Counted from the first letter of the stretch, positions 37,671 through 47,960 are shown. The stretch is 64,000 bases of DNA from Saxidomus purpurata (GCA_022818135.1 JAFMSR010000014.1:41403487-41467486), one strand, 5' to 3'. Numbers and translations are program-made. The notes: generated by a model from the sequence alone, not told the origin.

Positions 37671-37902
37671 CACTTAACAGGTTTAGAAACGCAAAGATTT
37701 CCCCTGTTGAACATTTTTATTTGAATGACGCTATTGTTTTTATTTCTATTTAAGTCATTTTTTGCGATGAATTATTGAAACTTTTACAAGAATTCAATTT
37801 TATATTGTTTTTGTTGTGTATGAAATTTGAATAAATTTGAAACACGATAACATTGTTAAAATAAATATTTTGCCACTTTTGCGTTTCTAAACCTGTTAAG
37901 TG
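37671..37902 (+). mobile_element. TA-flanked (Tc1/mariner-type) MITE, copy 1
   Basis: Ends are CACTTAACAGGTTTAGAAAC and its inverse complement, flanked by TA on both sides (37669-37670, 37903-37904). The interior matches 47608-47806 on the opposite strand over almost its whole length, apart from a segment of about 30 bp missing from copy 2. TA target sites are typical of Tc1/mariner transposons. No transposase. Confidence 0.9.
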
Positions 37903-38179
37903 TACATTATCAGGTCAACCATTCAACTAAAGCCTAAACATATGCTTTAACTTATTTATATTCAGATGATACCAATTCATAACTCAATATTTTCTATGTA
38001 TAGCAACAAAAAAATGATTCCGCCGATGAAATGATAAAAAGTCCTGCGTATTTAACCATGAAACAAATTCATATGTGCCGTCGTAAGCCATGAAAGTTCC
38101 GCTGTAGAGTAATTGACTACGCAATATTGACATAAAACAGGAAAAAACAACTAAATAACTAAGATTTGTCGCTGCACAT
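37903..38179. other. Short unassigned stretch
   Basis: Nothing recognised. Confidence 0.35.
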
Positions 38180-38502
38180 CCATAAAAATCTCTTTAACTT
38201 ACAAACTGACTTTTAGATAACATCCCTTTTACAACTTGCAAGAGGAAATGACGTCAGAAAAACAAACGAGAGCATGTGTTGATACATAAATATTTATAAG
38301 CTCGGAGTTTACTGACCCTAATATTCCTCAGGCATTTTCTTATCATTACAAGATTGATGCTCATTATATGGACGATATCTCACTTGAGCTGTGAGGCAAG
38401 GAAAATGATGAGCGCGATCGATCCTATAATGTAATCTTGTGGACACGTACATAATATACACATCATCAATCAGGTTTAAGTGAAATTTTACGTGATGTTC
38501 TA
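38180..38502 (-). repeat. Delta block, copy 2, first half
   Basis: Collinear with 28930-29240: CCCTTTTACAACTTGCAAG, GAAATGACGTCAG, ACAAGATTGATGCTCATTAT, CGATCGATCCTATAATGTAA, TTTTACGTGATGTTCTATA. Similarity stops exactly where the pogo-like end starts (38505) and resumes at about 46150. Confidence 0.82.
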
Positions 38503-38504
38503 TA

Positions 38505-38628
38505 CAGTAAACTGCGTTTATAACGAACTCCTTGGGACCATTTTTTTAATATCCATTTAATATTTTCTTACAAAGTGAAGATAGAAAAAAAACTCGGCCA
38601 GAGAATTGTCTTCCTCATATCCGGAGTT
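38505..38628 (+). mobile_element. pogo/Tigger-like element end
   Basis: CAGTAAACTGCGTTTATAAC followed by GAACTCCTTGGGACC, preceded by TA (38503-38504). This resembles the terminal inverted repeats of pogo/Tigger-type elements, whose interior often carries CGTTATA-type sub-repeats. The matching right end was not found, so the element is truncated or its right end is lost. Confidence 0.6.
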
Positions 38629-39117
38629 TCGCTTTATCCGGAATCGTTATATACGCAGTTGTATTATCCGAGGTCGTTATATCCGGAGTCGTTTTATCCG
38701 GAGTCGTTTTATACGGAGTCTTTATATACGGAGTCGTTATATCCGGAGTCTTTATATCCGGAATCTTTATATACGGAGTCGTTATATACGGAGTCGTTAT
38801 ATCCGGAGTCGTTATATCCGGAGTCGTTATATCCGGAGTCGTTATATCCGGAATCTTTATATACGGAGTCGTTATATCCGGAGTCGTTATATACGGAGTC
38901 TTTATATACGGAGTCGTTATATCCGGAATCTTTATATCCGGAGTCGTTATATCCGGAGTCGTTATATCCGGAGTCTTTATATACGGAGTCGTTATATCCG
39001 GAGTCGTTATATACGGAGTCTTTATATACGGAGTCGTTATATCCGGAGTCTTTATATACGGAGTCGTTATATCCGGAGTCGTTATATACGGAGTCGTTAT
39101 CTCCGGAGTCTTTATTA
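38629..39117 (+). repeat. 15-bp satellite array, left part
   Basis: About 32 units of GTTATATCCGGAGTC with TCC/TAC and GTT/TTT variants. All three forward frames and one reverse frame stay open only because the unit is 15 bp long, giving ESLYP, RSRYI and TTPDI repeats. The same array in the same orientation continues at 46077-46145, on the far side of the 7-kb element. Confidence 0.95.
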
Positions 39118-40390
39118 ATAGAGCAGTAAAGCTTCCAAAAGTGACTTCGTTAAGAAGTAACTGGGCCACAAAAATGAACAAAATGAGTCATATATCAAAA
39201 TGTTCCGGGGACTCTGAAGTTTATTGGACCTCCGGCATAAATTGCATATTTTTGGTGCGGGCCGAGAAATCCAAGATGGCGTCCAAGATGGCCGCCGTTT
39301 TTCGATTAAGGTTGCTTTTTTAAAGGTCCTACTATAAAATAATTATTTAAAAGGAAGCTGCAAAGAAAGCACACAAATACATTAGCCATATAAATGTGCA
39401 AAATAAATATGACATTTGGAGTTTCATACAAGGTCATTATCAAGGTCAAATTCAAGGTCAAAAAGTCAAATTGACCAAAAAATCACCATATTACCACATA
39501 ATTTCCTCAAATTATCAAAATATATAGGGTATAGCAGGTCATGTTTTATACTAACAATGGCATATATACTTGTGCTTTTACGCACCAACCATTTTGTGCA
39601 AATAAAATCGGTTGCCATGGAGATATATAATACGGCGTCCAAAATGGCGGCCCTTTTCAGTTGTAGCCTGTTCTATTCATAGTTCATGTAAACAAAAATA
39701 TGTTAAATATGCGCTGCAAGTGAAACACAAAAATACTTGCAGTAAAATTATGCAAATTGATATTTTAATTTTGAGTTTCATTCAAGGTCACAATCAAGGT
39801 CATATCAAAGGTCGAAAGGTCAAATAGACCAAATATTCAATATTTTACCACATTATTTCTTCAAATTATTAAAAAACATAGGATAAAGAAAGCCATATTT
39901 TGCATACTTAACTGCAAGTGTGTTTATGTTTATTTTTCGGCTCATATTTTATTTTCAGTTTCATTCAAGGTCACTATCAAGGTCATATTCAAGGTCAAAT
40001 TGACCAAATATTCACCATTTTACCACATTATTTCTTCAAATTATTAAAAAGATAGGATAAAGAAAGCCATATTTTGTATACTTATAGTGCAAGTGTTATA
40101 TGTTTATTTTGCAGCACATGTTTTATTTTGATTTTCATTCAAGGTCATATCATAGGTCAAAATGTCAAATTGACCGAATATTCACCATTTTACTACATTA
40201 TTTCTTCAAATCATTATGAAAACATCGGATAAAGAAAGCCATATTTTGCATAATTATGCTGCAAGTGTTTTTATGCTTATTTTGCAGAACATATTTTATT
40301 TTGAGTTTCATTCAAGGTTACTATCAATGTCATACCCAAGGTTAAAAGGTCAATTTGACCAAATATTCAATATTTTATCACATTATTTCT
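39118..40390 (+). repeat. Left terminal inverted repeat with internal tandem units
   Basis: Outer part 39118-39700 pairs with 45500-46076. The inner part has units of about 175-180 bp starting near 39775, 39958, 40135 and 40305, each with TTTCATTCAAGGTCA(C/T), GGTCAAATTGACC and ACCACATTATTTCTTCAAAT. Repeated words with possible regulatory meaning are TCAAGGTCA and AAGATGGC / AAAATGGCGGCC. Confidence 0.85.
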
Positions 40391-40429
40391 TCAAATTACA
40401 TGTAACACAATTAATCGAGTTGTTCTGGA

Positions 40430-41349
40430 GATGATATCTGAACAACACCTTGAGCAGAGATGCGTGGTGTCATGTCAGTAACGAGAGATAGTAGTGGTGT
40501 ACCAATAAAACTAATACATCTGTCTCGGGGCTACGTATCAGCAGTTTTTGAACCACGTCACCTGCAACATATTTTGTATGTAGCACAACTACAGCTTTTT
40601 AGCTTGTAAATACAGTCCAACCTCTCAACAACACCTCTGAGGAGCAAAAAAGCCTCTCCGCAAAGACAGATGTGTTATTTCGCAAAGCAGTTATATGTAT
40701 ATCTGAACAAATTAACCTCCCCAGAGCCACAACCTCTCCAGTCACCAAACAAAAAATGATATTCCCTTTGGTGTTGTTGTGGAGAGGTTGGACTGTAGGT
40801 CTGAAACATAGGAAACCAGCTCAACCAGACTACCACTTACAACAATAATCTGTTCATCTGAAAGAACATCAACTGAGCTTTGAGCAAGATAAATGGTGCA
40901 GAACTTAGCAAGTTCTTTCTTAAAGTTAGTGTTACCGATGCCTGCTTCCAGTCTGCTATTGGCAATATTTTTCCCGAATGATCTTCACTTTATTCCATTG
41001 ATATCTGTGATTTGGCACTTTGATCAAAATATATATCAAGTACCACATGTATTTGAAGGGAACTTTTACTTTTTAATAAGACATATTGCCAAAATGAACT
41101 GGCGATGTCCTTGTACACTATACGACACTGGTTCACTACTTGAAGCATTTGTATCATCGCCACACCATCATATATTACACAGTCAGCTTTCTTTATTGAA
41201 ATCATATTGCCACTATCTGTAATAAGACTAGGAGGTACTACGGCATAATCCATATCTCTAAAAGGGAACTTTTCTATAGGCAAGCAGATAATATATACAT
41301 CTCTACCCCATTTATTCAATTCAATTGGGATACAAGAAAAACTGTGATA
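40430..41349 (-). pseudogene. Decayed ORF of the long-TIR element, C-terminal part
   Basis: Minus-strand coding remains in three pieces. Piece 1 (41349 to 40990) is open after a TAG at 41352-41350 and contains FPFRDMDYAVVPPSLITDSG, DCVIYDGVAMIQML and VVLDIYFDQSAKSQ. After a frameshift near 40985, piece 2 (to about 40797) reads GNTNFKKELAKFCTIYLAQS. Beyond a nested MITE, piece 3 (about 40600-40470) reads LIRSPETDVLVLLVHHY. This series (an acidic DG motif, VxDxY, then an (E/D)TDVLVL motif) matches my recollection of a large family of uncharacterised proteins found in many copies in molluscs, cnidarians and other metazoans. The acidic spacing suggests a metal-dependent nuclease or PIN/FEN-like fold, but that is inference. 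Stops, frameshift and insertion make it a pseudogene. Confidence 0.7.
40613..40795. mobile_element. Nested TA-flanked MITE (pogo/Tigger-like)
   Basis: CAGTCCAACCTCTCAACAAC at the left and its near-perfect inverse complement (GTTGTGGAGAGGTTGGACTG) at the right, flanked by TA (40611-40612 and 40796-40797). The 183-bp size, CAGT start and TA site fit a pogo/Tigger-derived MITE. It interrupts the pseudogene: the family motifs resume in order on its far side. Confidence 0.92.
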
Positions 41350-44118
41350 CTATGTATCACAGTGGACCTAGAAACAAAGCTTTTATGTAAATATTTTGAA
41401 ATTTGAGATGCAAATAAACTTTACAGACTTTATAACAGAGACAGAATAAATTTATATTCTAGGTTCATGTAAAGCAAATACTTGACTACCTGGTTTGTGC
41501 ATTTACAGTTTAGTAACTCTTTCTCATCTCCAGTCTATCATTTATGATTTAAAAAGAAACAAAATCATATTCATGAAAATACTTTAAATAGTCTTTATGT
41601 TCTTTCCGTTTTTTTCATTGGATTGTATATACGAGCACTATTTTCATTCAGCGTTAATTAAAACAAAGTCAACGCAGCAATATTATAATATGTTCTACGC
41701 AATGTTCAATAAAGGTGATTCTCAGAATATACAATACTATTCCTGCTTCTATCCTCACAAAATCGTTTGCAGTCAAATTGTTTTAATCAAAACAACGCAT
41801 ATTTTTACGATTACTAAAAGTTTTGTTACCGACCAATTAGTTAACTTTGGCTACCTGTCAGTTTATTGCTGTAGACCAGTCTAATAACACGAAATGTAAA
41901 CCAGTCTGATAAAAAATTGAAAGTGCATCCCGACCAGTTAGTAAACTTTGGCAAGCTTTCACTTTATTACTCTAACATAACATGTCTGATTTGATTTTAC
42001 TGTCAGTAACTGTACAATGATACCACTCAAAAACAAATGAAGTGCGATTGTAAATTTTAAACTATAAACATCGAGTCAACTAATGAACCCACTTTACCCG
42101 ATACCGGAAGATACCGGCATGTTTGACCGATATCGGTTTTTATACTGGCCGAACATTAAAAACTTTTCACTCCTTATTAGACGTTACATAAGCTTACAAG
42201 ACGAATTTTGATGCAAGGCATCAAAGACGCCGCGCATGTTTTGAAGCATGGCTGGGAGATGGGCACTGGGGCAGGTTTCTATTATAAAATGTGCGTGGTT
42301 AACATCAGCGAACCCTTTTTTACTACATAAAATGATCATTACCTCTGTCACGGACCTATATACACATTATGTTAATTATGTTATTTGTTTTATTCATCCT
42401 TGTAATGATATATGCAAATAAAAAGATTTTAAATGATTTTCTAGTTTCTGTTTTTTATTTTCATTCACTCATGGGAATTTTCGTAACTGGAAATGCAGAT
42501 AAGTTGTTAAACTGTCAAGGAACTTGAACAAAAAATATCGCTAAAATTTATCGAACTATTTAAATACAAAAAAAGAAAAGTAATACTTTTTTCTAACACA
42601 GAATGATTTTGGGTTTTAATACCGTCTAAGGGAGGTAATCGTTACAACATAAAGTACACACTAAGTTACATCGAACTAATTTGCTTAAAACCTAACCTAT
42701 CATTCTAAAATTACACATATTCAACAAATACATTAATTTTTATCATTTAGAATAATAAAAAGTGTATTTAACATAAAAAACTATTGAATTAAGACTTGTT
42801 TCCGGTAATCTCATTTGTTTTTGGTTGTTTCCGGTAAAAAGTTGTTTTCGGTAATCAGTAATACCGGTCCGTGCCTCTGTGTATTTAGCTGTATATCCTT
42901 TTTGTTTATGAAACTGATTTATAAAAATAAAGTTTTTATTAGTAATTTGCATAATACTAAACCCTTATGTAACTTCCATATTGTTTGTCTATTGTGATAA
43001 TTAAATACCTCTTTTCTCACAACATTAATTATTTTCGGATGCTAATTTTACACTGGCTATTTTTAGATACCAAGGAACTGATACACAAAACTATTTATAA
43101 CCATGGCTCCTCCCACAAGTTCACTGAATCATAGGTCTGTTAATAGGAAGCAGAGGCAAAAATATAATTTATACCGGGTCTAAATATTGTGAAAAAGAAC
43201 TATCTGTAAAACAGATATACCTGCCCCTCCCTCCCTGTAGCTGGTAATGTGGATTTTTCTTTCTTTCTATTCCCGAAGCATTATACACTCCAGCAATATG
43301 GCGGAAAGAGACGAAATCCACATGATTAATTATGCTGTGACGTATACATTTTACAGAACTTCCATTGGCTGATTATTGTTTTTGTTTACAAATGATGGAA
43401 TGGAATTCCGTTAGGGCCCTACGTATTGCATAGTTGGGTGAACGGTTTTTCTTGACAGTTTCAATATTAAAGTGTAATATGTAGTAATTAAAATGGGTTT
43501 TCATTGATTTTTCACGTTGGCGCCATGTATTCTATTATCTGAGTGTTTTAAGATAGCAAAACATCTTCCGAATCTTTTTTTCTGAGCTTTGATGAATCGG
43601 GTCGTAAGGTCCGTAAACAAAGCTATAAAAAACCCGTGGTCTACGAGTTTGTGGAAAAGTTATTAAATACTCATTAAATGTGTCCAACGTTTTGAAATAA
43701 GGGAAGGAGACATATGTATTTTGTATTGTATTGTTTTTTAATGACTTAATACAATTTAATGATTCATAAAAGTCATTTTTCATACATAGAACATAGTTTA
43801 GATTTACAATAATAATGTTGGCTGCTCCCTATTCGATTATGCAACCCCATGGTCCAAAATTGAAACCTATTCAATACTGACGCCGCGATTCCTCTCGGCG
43901 TCAATAAAATAATTTGACGTTTTACATGGATAAAAGATAGAACTATTTTTTGACAATTTTAAAGCTACACAAGGAACAGTGGTTTAACCCATTCTTCATC
44001 GTAACTTCCTAGGCGATTTTCATAACAGTTTGTTCAAAGAACTATACACTACTTAACCTACATGTTACTTTTTCCAACCACATATTAAATATAGCGGGGC
44101 GCTGCTGCGGTCCGCAAT
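41350..44118. other. Unassigned interior of the long-TIR element
   Basis: About 2.7 kb separating the two parts of the pseudogene. Contains a small ACTGTGATACTATGTATCACAGT hairpin (41340-41362), a two-copy tandem repeat (41829-41990), a TTGATGCAAGGCATCAAAG hairpin word shared with 58150 (42209), a polyadenylation-like AATAAAAAG (42417), and a short TGACGCCG / CGGCGTCA hairpin (43880-43905). No intact ORF is recognised. Probably one or more nested insertions or introns. Confidence 0.45.
41829..41990 (+). repeat. About 103-bp tandem duplication
   Basis: Two diverged copies starting CCGACCA(A/G)TTAGT(T/A)AACTTTGG and including TTTATT(G/A)CT. Confidence 0.75.
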
Positions 44119-44165
44119 AATTTGATATATATTTTGATCAAAGTGCTAAATCACAGCCACAAATG
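44119..44165 (+). pseudogene. Inverted fragment of the long-TIR element ORF
   Basis: The plus strand here reads DIYFDQSAKSQPQMK then a stop, the same peptide (DIYFDQSAKSQ) as on the minus strand at about 41000-41040. At the DNA level it is an inverted duplicate of about 40 bp (GATATATATTTTGATCAAAG). It directly abuts the minus-strand N-terminal fragment, so an internal inversion or template switch has rearranged the gene. Confidence 0.7.
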
Positions 44166-44560
44166 AAATGAGGTGATGATCAGTCGGAATCAAACTCATT
44201 AAACTCATATATGACATGTTCTCTCAGATAATCATTCCACAATTGGAATGTTGGGAAAACCCAATGACCTTTCTCTCGGAATTCTGTAAGCAATGTAACA
44301 ACAGAAGTTTTCAGGTAAGAATGCACATAGGATAATTTTTCGCGACGCAATTTGAGAGAAGGCGACTACAGTATGTCATACTGCATCAATCATGAAAAAT
44401 GCTCTCAAGCTTTGGTCTAAATCCTTTCCACCCAATACTTGATTAACTGTGTTACTTTCAAACACAGAGTCTGAGAGCTATTCCTTCAGACCTGCATCGC
44501 CATTAAGGTAACCAATACGGCGAAAACAGACATCAGGAAATGTACCTCCCCCCATATATA
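44166..44560 (-). pseudogene. Decayed ORF of the long-TIR element, N-terminal part
   Basis: The minus strand reads, in order, VCFRRIGYLNGDAGLKE, a TAG stop, LSDSVFESNTVNQVLGGKDL, DQSLRAFFMIDAV, a TGA stop, then after a frameshift LLTEFREKGHWVFPTFQLWN and DYLREHVIYEFNEFDSD, then a stop. The 'GxxGL(K/R)(E/D)L...GxxYxRA(x)RxHxL' and 'FPTFxxWxxYL' pattern is what I remember from the N-terminal half of the same family. The expected middle of the protein is missing between this piece and 41.35 kb. Its upstream end merges into the right TIR. Not functional. Confidence 0.65.
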
Positions 44561-44639
44561 CTTTTATGTGTTTCTTTTGCGCCTTACGCTTCCATTGATA
44601 TTTTATACATGGACAAGGAAAATAGCCTGCTATAGCTGA

Positions 44640-46076
44640 ATAGGGCGGCCATTTTATATACCATCTTTCAAGTCTCCAGGGCAACCGGTTTTATTCGTGG
44701 GTAGGTAAAAGCGCACTTATATAGATGTCATTACTAGTATTAAACATAAATCTCTTTATCCTATGTTTTTTTAAAGAAATAATGTAATAAAATGCAGTTT
44801 GTTGGTTAATTTGACCTTTTGGGGTTTGGTACGTGGCATTCCCTGTTTGATATTATTTTTGTTTTTTTGTTTGAATATTACATTGATAGTGATCTTGAGA
44901 GAAACTCAAAATATAGTATTTCTTTCGCATATTCATACTGCAAATGCTTCTTTTTGAGGTAATATTAAACAATTGTTTTATACATGAACTATGAAAAGGA
45001 CCTGCTATATATAGTTGAAAAGGACGGCCATTTTGGATACCATCTTATATATCTCCATGGCAACCGATTTTATTATATTATTTCTTTTGCATTATTCATA
45101 ATGCAAATGGTTTCTGTGTTTCTTTTGTAACCCAGGTCTTGACAATTGTTTTCATATATTAACTACGAAAAAAGAACATAGTTACTATAGCTTAAAAGTG
45201 TGGCCATTTTGGACGCCATATTATTATATCTCCATGGCAACCGATTTTATTTGCACAAAATGGTTGGTACGTAAAAGCACATGTATATATGTTATTATTA
45301 GTATCAAAAATTACTTGCTATATCCTATATATTTTGATAATTTGAGAACCTAATGTAGTAATATGGTGATTTTTTGTCAATTTGACCTTTTGACCTTTAA
45401 TATGACCTATATAATGACCTTAAGCCAAACTCAAAATATCATATTTCTTTTGCATATTCATACTGCAAATAGTCTTTGTGCTTCTTTTGCAGATCATATT
45501 TAACAATTGTTTTTATACATGAACTATGAAACGAACAGGCTACAGCTGAGAAGGGCCGCCATTTTGGACGCCGTATTATATATCTCCATGGCAACCAATT
45601 TTATTTGCACGAAATGGTTGTTGCGCAAAAGCACACGTATATATGTCATTGTTAGCATAAAACATGACCTGCTATACCCTATATATTTTGATAATGTGAG
45701 GAAATTATGTGGTAATATGGTGATTTTTTGGTCAACTTAACCTTTTGACCTTGAATTTGACCTTGATAATGACCTTGTATGGAACTCCAAATATCATATT
45801 TATTTTGCACATTTATATTGCAAATGTATTTGTGTGCTTCTTTTGCAGCTTCCTTTTAAGTAATTATTTTATAGTCGGACCTTTAAAAAAGCAACCTAAA
45901 TCGAAAAACGGCGGCCATCTTGGACGCCATCTTGAATTTCTCGGCCCGCACCAAAAATTTGCATTTTATGCCGGTGGTCCGGTAAACTTCAGAGTCTCCC
46001 AAACATTTTGATAGATGACTCATTTTGTTCATTTTTGTGGCCCAGTGATATCCTGAATATGGTGTTTTGCTGCTCT
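44640..46076 (-). repeat. Right terminal inverted repeat with internal tandem units
   Basis: Inverse complement of the left TIR. Four or so units begin with (G)GCCATTTTGGA(C/T)(A/G)CCAT followed by ATCTCCATGGCAACC and a TTTTATTTGCA segment (near 44643, 45025, 45195, 45553), and AAGGTCA appears as TGACCTT on this strand. A 41-bp foreign piece lies at 44829-44869. Confidence 0.82.
44829..44869 (+). repeat. 41-bp fragment of the 1.1-1.4 kb repeat
   Basis: GTACGTGGCATTCCCTGTTT and the following GATATTATTTTTG stretch match 1371-1411 with one mismatch. It lies within the right TIR and coincides with the 3' end of the repeat at 1085-1412, as a heavily 5'-truncated insertion would. Confidence 0.75.
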
Positions 46077-46145
46077 ACTATATATCCGGAGTCGTTATCT
46101 CCGGAGTCTTTATATACGGAGTCTTTATAACCGGAATCTTTATAT
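46077..46145 (+). repeat. 15-bp satellite array, right part
   Basis: Four to five units of the array at 38629-39117 (TATCCGGAGTCGTTA and variants), in the same orientation. The array was therefore a single block before the 7-kb element entered it. Confidence 0.9.
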
Positions 46146-46149
46146 CATA

Positions 46150-46700
46150 TTTTCATTATTCATATTTTATTGCAATGTGAATTTATCGTCACCTACCTAT
46201 TACGTACTTCATCTATACAGTCTGAAATTATTTCTTAAAGTACATTGATTCATAGAACTTAGTTTACACGTGATTTGTATTATATTTAGAAGGAAGACGT
46301 TGCAATGTAACAGATAGAATCAATAATAAAAAAATGTTTGTATAATTTATCAAGTTCAGTATTCAGTTTTATTGAGGAATGAGTCAACGTGATGAAACAA
46401 CGATCTGACTTTCATTTATAAATAATAAATGGTAAATTAAACCAGATTAAATCCGCTACAGTGTCTTTCAATATCTCATTTGGCGTTCAAGTGTCATGCA
46501 TTATATATTCAGTACGTATGAATTGCGAAACAAGAGAGTTTTAAATCGACGTGTCTGCATATGAATAGCTCTCAATGACATTAATTAGGATTCAAGTTCT
46601 TGAATATTTGAGTGGTTTCCATGACTGCAGACGTGCATCCTATCTGCTTGCTCATAAAGAGAAGATGTTCATCAGCATATGAAAATGAATATTTTGATCT
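46150..46700 (-). repeat. Delta block, copy 2, second half
   Basis: Collinear with 29300-29850: AATAAATGGTAAATTAAACC, TCTTTCAATATCT, GTTCAAGTGTC, TTCAGTACGTA, GTTTTAAATCGACGTGTCTG, and GACTGCAGACGTGCATCCTA. It completes the block begun at 38180. Confidence 0.8.
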
Positions 46701-47607
46701 CTTTGATTCTTGATTTAATTTGATCTGTGTCTTGAGGGAACCAAAAAAAAACTAATTTTTCCTCGCAATGCTGTCGTAAATAGTCAATAAAATATCAGAA
46801 AAATCAGTAGACATCAGTAGCAGCCATATTTGATTGCTAGGTAGGGCTCGTGTGCATTGCTTTCCATTACAGAGATTGCGGTAATGAAAGCTGAAATTAA
46901 TTTTTTTTCTACTATCTTTTTTCTTATTATACACCATTTGAGTTTTCGATATATGTTTGCTAAGTATAAATGCGATTATTTATTTTTCTATTCTTCAGTG
47001 ATTGTCGTTTCAATGAGTAAATGGGGAATGCAATTATTTTTCCTTTTCTATAATATTCAAGGCCAAGTTTGAACTAAGATGTTGTAAATATTTTGTTTGA
47101 AAATCTGTAAATGTTACCTTCTTAACATAAATAATTTATAATTATATTTTATTATCATATATTTTGCTAGCACAAATACGATATTGACGCACCTAATAGA
47201 TGCGTCAATATACATTGTACATATACTGGCGCACCCTGTTGAAATTTATTGCCAAGGTCGAAATCTCAATAAAATTTTGTTACTATTTATCTATAGTAGA
47301 ATGTGCAATAAACAAGCTTGATTCTGAATCTAATTTTTCGGAAACAGAAATTTCAAATAGGTTCAAGGAATATATCTATAGTCAACACTCAGACAATTCA
47401 TTATGAACGACATAGACAAATCTATAAGTAAAAGAGATGAAACTGGCTTTTTATTATTACCATGGACTATTTAAACCGTACAAAATGATTGGTTAACGAT
47501 ATATTGTTCGTATGAAACGTTGTTCACCTTCTTTGTTATGACTAGACGCAATGAATCTCAATACACGCTACTAACTGTGAACCAACTGTGAAATAAGCAG
47601 TTTATTA
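46701..47607. other. Intergenic/intronic DNA with one stem-loop
   Basis: ATTGACGCACCTAATAGATGCGTCAAT at 47183-47209 forms a 9-bp stem. The 91-bp upstream stretch and short frames show no gene. Confidence 0.45.
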
Positions 47608-47806
47608 CACTCAACCGGTTTTTAAAACGCAAAAGTGGCAAAATATTTATTGTAACAGTGTTATCGTGTTTCAAATTTATTCAAATTTCATAGACAACAA
47701 AAACAATATAAAATTGAATTCTTGTAAAATAATTCATCGCAAAAAATGACATTCAAATAAAAATGTTCAACAGGGGAAATCTTTGCGTTTCTAAATCGGT
47801 TAAGCG
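47608..47806 (-). mobile_element. TA-flanked (Tc1/mariner-type) MITE, copy 2
   Basis: Reverse-complement match to 37671-37902, with ends CACTCAACCGGTTTTTAAAA and GCGTTTCTAAATCGGTTAAG, flanked by TA (47606-47607, 47807-47808). Shorter than copy 1 by about 30 bp in the interior. The 60-codon minus frame at 47688-47870 overlaps it by chance. Confidence 0.9.
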
Positions 47807-47960
47807 TATTTATGCTATTGGCTTCATTTAAGAAAATGAAAAAGTGTGTTTTTAACAATGTTTTTGTCAAGTTGTATAAACTTAAAACACACGGAATACA
47901 AGAAAGTCGAGAACAATTTCTTATAAATGCATTTTGAATATTACAGAATAATAATTTCTG

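Larger units (their letters stand above)
39118..46076 (-). mobile_element. About 7-kb transposon-like element with very long TIRs
   Basis: The left end (TAGAGCAGTAAAGC ... GGGCCACAAAAATGAACAAA) is the inverse complement of the right end (TTTGTTCATTTTTGTGGCCC ... GCTGCTCTA). Inverted similarity runs at least to 39680 on the left and 45540 on the right, and more loosely to about 40390 and 44640. The arms contain tandem sub-repeats of about 175-180 bp or multiples. Internally there is a degraded minus-strand gene (44.56-44.17 and 41.35-40.43 kb), a nested TA-flanked MITE, and about 2.7 kb of unassigned DNA. It sits inside the 15-bp array, which continues on both sides. No clear target-site duplication was recognised. 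The superfamily is unknown to me. Confidence 0.8.

Noticed and set aside
38575..39181. Three overlapping 170-188-codon frames on both strands
   Set aside because: All are products of a 15-bp tandem unit (multiple of three). No unique coding sequence is present.
40893..41222. 109-codon plus-strand frame
   Set aside because: It is the antisense shadow of the minus-strand pseudogene that carries the recognisable motifs.
39141..46011. Short plus and minus frames in the TIR arms
   Set aside because: They lie in repeated, inverted, non-coding TIR sub-units and are not conserved between the two arms.
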